Assembly (NCBI GenBank): GCA_963705275.1
Contig: OY970063.1
Span: forward strand, 1,054,001 to 1,118,000
DNA: 64,000 nt
Direction of reading: 5' to 3'
DNA from: Fen-1135 sp963705275
GTDB taxonomy: Bacteria; Desulfobacterota; Syntrophia; Syntrophales; UBA2185
This document shows, piece by piece, positions 62,886 through 64,000 of this stretch; position 1 is the stretch's first letter, and each line of letters starts with the position of its first letter. Both the position numbers and the translations under genes were made by a program. The notes under the pieces are model-generated. The model saw nothing but the letters and a program-made list of their open reading frames with translations, had not been told where the DNA came from and did no database searches.

Positions 62886-63548
62886 CTATGTCTCTATACC
62901 GTTTCTATGCGATAATCGGCCGCGACTGCGAAAATATTCGATGACCACAGGGAGTACGGAAACCACAATGATACCAAAGATGACAAAAGTGAAGTTACGC
63001 CGGACAGCAGGAAGATTGCCGAAATAATAGCCGCCAAGGATAAAAATAGCAACCCAGGCAACACTGCCCGCAATGTTATAAATTACGAAACGCAGGTATG
63101 ACATTTTCCCGACCCCTGCCACAAAAGGTGCAAACGTCCGGATAATCGGGATGAATCTCGCGATGACTATCGTTTTCCCTCCGTGCTTTTCATAAAAATC
63201 ATGGGTGCGGTCAAGATATTCCTTGTTCAGAAAACGAGCGTTGTCCTTGTGAAAAACTTTTGGACCAACGAATTTTCCTATGGCATAGTTCACCGTATTC
63301 CCCGCTACAGCGGCGATTGCAAGCAGGACCAGCAGCCATTCGATCTGGAGCACTCCCATGGCGGCAAAGGTGCCAAGTCCAAACAGAAGAGAATCTCCCG
63401 GCAGGAAGGGTGTAACTACAAGGCCTGTTTCACAGAATATGACAAGAAAGAAAATGAAATAGGTCCAACCGCCAAAGAACTGAATGATGGAAGCGAGATG
63501 CCGGTCAAGGTGAACGAAAAAATCTGCGAAATTGATAATCAGTTCCAT
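62886..63548 (-). CDS. DedA/SNARE-associated family membrane protein
   Basis: A 220-residue inner-membrane protein. FLPGDSLLFGLGTFA and RFIPIIRTFAPFVAGVGKM are DedA-family motifs. DedA proteins are linked to undecaprenyl-phosphate or phospholipid flipping and to membrane potential. The start is ATG at 63548. It ends about 45 bases upstream of the bactofilin-like start, and they could be one unit. Confidence 0.92.
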   Translation of the reverse strand: MELIINFADFFVHLDRHLASIIQFFGGWTYFIFFLVIFCETGLVVTPFLPGDSLLFGLGTFAAMGVLQIEWLLVLLAIAAVAGNTVNYAIGKFVGPKVFHKDNARFLNKEYLDRTHDFYEKHGGKTIVIARFIPIIRTFAPFVAGVGKMSYLRFVIYNIAGSVAWVAIFILGGYYFGNLPAVRRNFTFVIFGIIVVSVLPVVIEYFRSRGRLSHRNGIET

Positions 63549-63759
63549 TTTCTTTATCTAAAACACCATGATTGCTATGCGCAAGATATCTGTTCGATTA
63601 GTATAGTAAAGGGTTTGCTGTGTCAATAATAAAGAAGGGATGTCTGAGCGGATGCCCGGATATTTTTGTGCCGTCACTTTTTTAATTGATATTTGCTCCA
63701 TTCATGTACTAAACTTTTCGGAAAAGGAGGCGGGCCATTCTCGAATTAGAGCCAAGGAA

Positions 63760-64000
63760 ATGCACGAATTATCTGTAACGGAGAGCATCCTCAATATCGT
63801 CCTGAAGCACGCCCAGACCAACGGAGCAGAGAAGGTCCTCACCATCGGACTTAAGATAGGCGAGCTCAGCGAACTTGTTGGCGAGTGCATTCAGCAATAC
63901 TTTGATTATCTCAGTAAAGGCACCATTGCGGAAGGGGCTGTATTGGAAATTGAAAGAGCGCCCATAATATTTGAGTGCACTGAATGCAAGATCACCTTCC
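63760..64000 (+). CDS. hypA: hydrogenase nickel incorporation protein HypA (partial, runs off the edge)
   Basis: The first 80 residues of HypA, which delivers nickel to [NiFe]-hydrogenase. MHELSVTESIL contains the His2 nickel ligand, and the first zinc-binding pair is CTEC at the window edge. The rest lies beyond the window. It suggests a hyp/[NiFe]-hydrogenase cluster to the right. Confidence 0.93.
   Translation, partial: MHELSVTESILNIVLKHAQTNGAEKVLTIGLKIGELSELVGECIQQYFDYLSKGTIAEGAVLEIERAPIIFECTECKITF

Overview
The window looks like a chromosome segment from an anaerobic, metabolically versatile Gram-negative bacterium of the Desulfobacterota/Deltaproteobacteria type (Syntrophales-like is my best guess; this is inference from gene content, not a search). 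Supporting features are a Pal-type outer-membrane lipoprotein, periplasmic HtrA and cytochrome c, a 2-oxoacid:ferredoxin oxidoreductase, a full-length NifU/NifS pair, a HypA start at the right edge, an AmmeMemoRadiSam-type radical SAM enzyme, and many small receiver-domain regulators. Base composition looks even. Several genes can only start at TTG or GTG with a good Shine-Dalgarno. There is no CRISPR array, rRNA, transposase or phage gene. Two tRNAs are present (Leu CAA on minus, Ala GGC on plus).

Layout. 1-9 kb: small Cys-rich protein, M16 protease, receiver protein, Fsr-like MFS pump, DJ-1/PfpI protein, Mg-type P-ATPase, monohaem cytochrome c. 9-14 kb: fumarase C, then nifU-nifS-cysE (Fe-S and cysteine synthesis). 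14-19.5 kb: glycogen-synthase-like enzyme, receiver-CxxC-PilZ protein, then a MATE pump and a cysteinyl-tRNA-synthetase paralogue that each carry one frameshifting base. 19.5-27.4 kb: secreted dienelactone-hydrolase-like protein, Pro/Gly-rich secreted protein, then a minus-strand sensory cassette of three related substrate-binding-protein genes (one intact, one frameshifted, one internally deleted) followed by a membrane histidine kinase and a receiver protein. 27.4-32.3 kb: two phosphoribosyltransferases around an EndoQ-type PHP nuclease, a hydrolase and small genes. 32.3-38.6 kb: superoxide-reductase-fold secreted protein, alpha-glucan phosphorylase, NUDIX, Pal, HtrA. 38.7-43.6 kb: receiver-PAS-LuxR regulator, WrbA, second kinase-receiver pair and an orphan receiver. 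44-53.4 kb: KorAB, bacterioferritin-like protein, radical SAM, nicotinamidase, a LexA-like repressor divergent from an SRAP protein across a palindromic operator, a fifth small receiver, cupin and thioesterase. 53.4-64 kb: tRNAs, cytochrome b5-like/membrane fusion, livKHMGF transporter, coiled-coil and unknown proteins, glmM, bactofilin-like membrane protein, DedA protein and the 5' end of hypA.

The most interesting signal is not a gene. Eight intergenic sites share one architecture: a GGTAG-N7-CTACC inverted repeat, exactly 20 bp, then a [CT]ATTG box. The TTG of that box fits a -35 element with a TAGTnT-like -10 mostly 16-18 bp downstream. All sites point toward the nearest gene. The putative regulon covers the glycogen-synthase-like gene, glycogen phosphorylase, HtrA, a WrbA-kinase-receiver operon, the ferritin-like gene, the superoxide-reductase-fold protein and two tiny proteins. 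One dyad serves two divergent genes at once, with 20 bp spacing on both sides. This looks like an undescribed stress/storage regulon; its activator is unknown, and the LuxR-type receiver protein in the window is one candidate.
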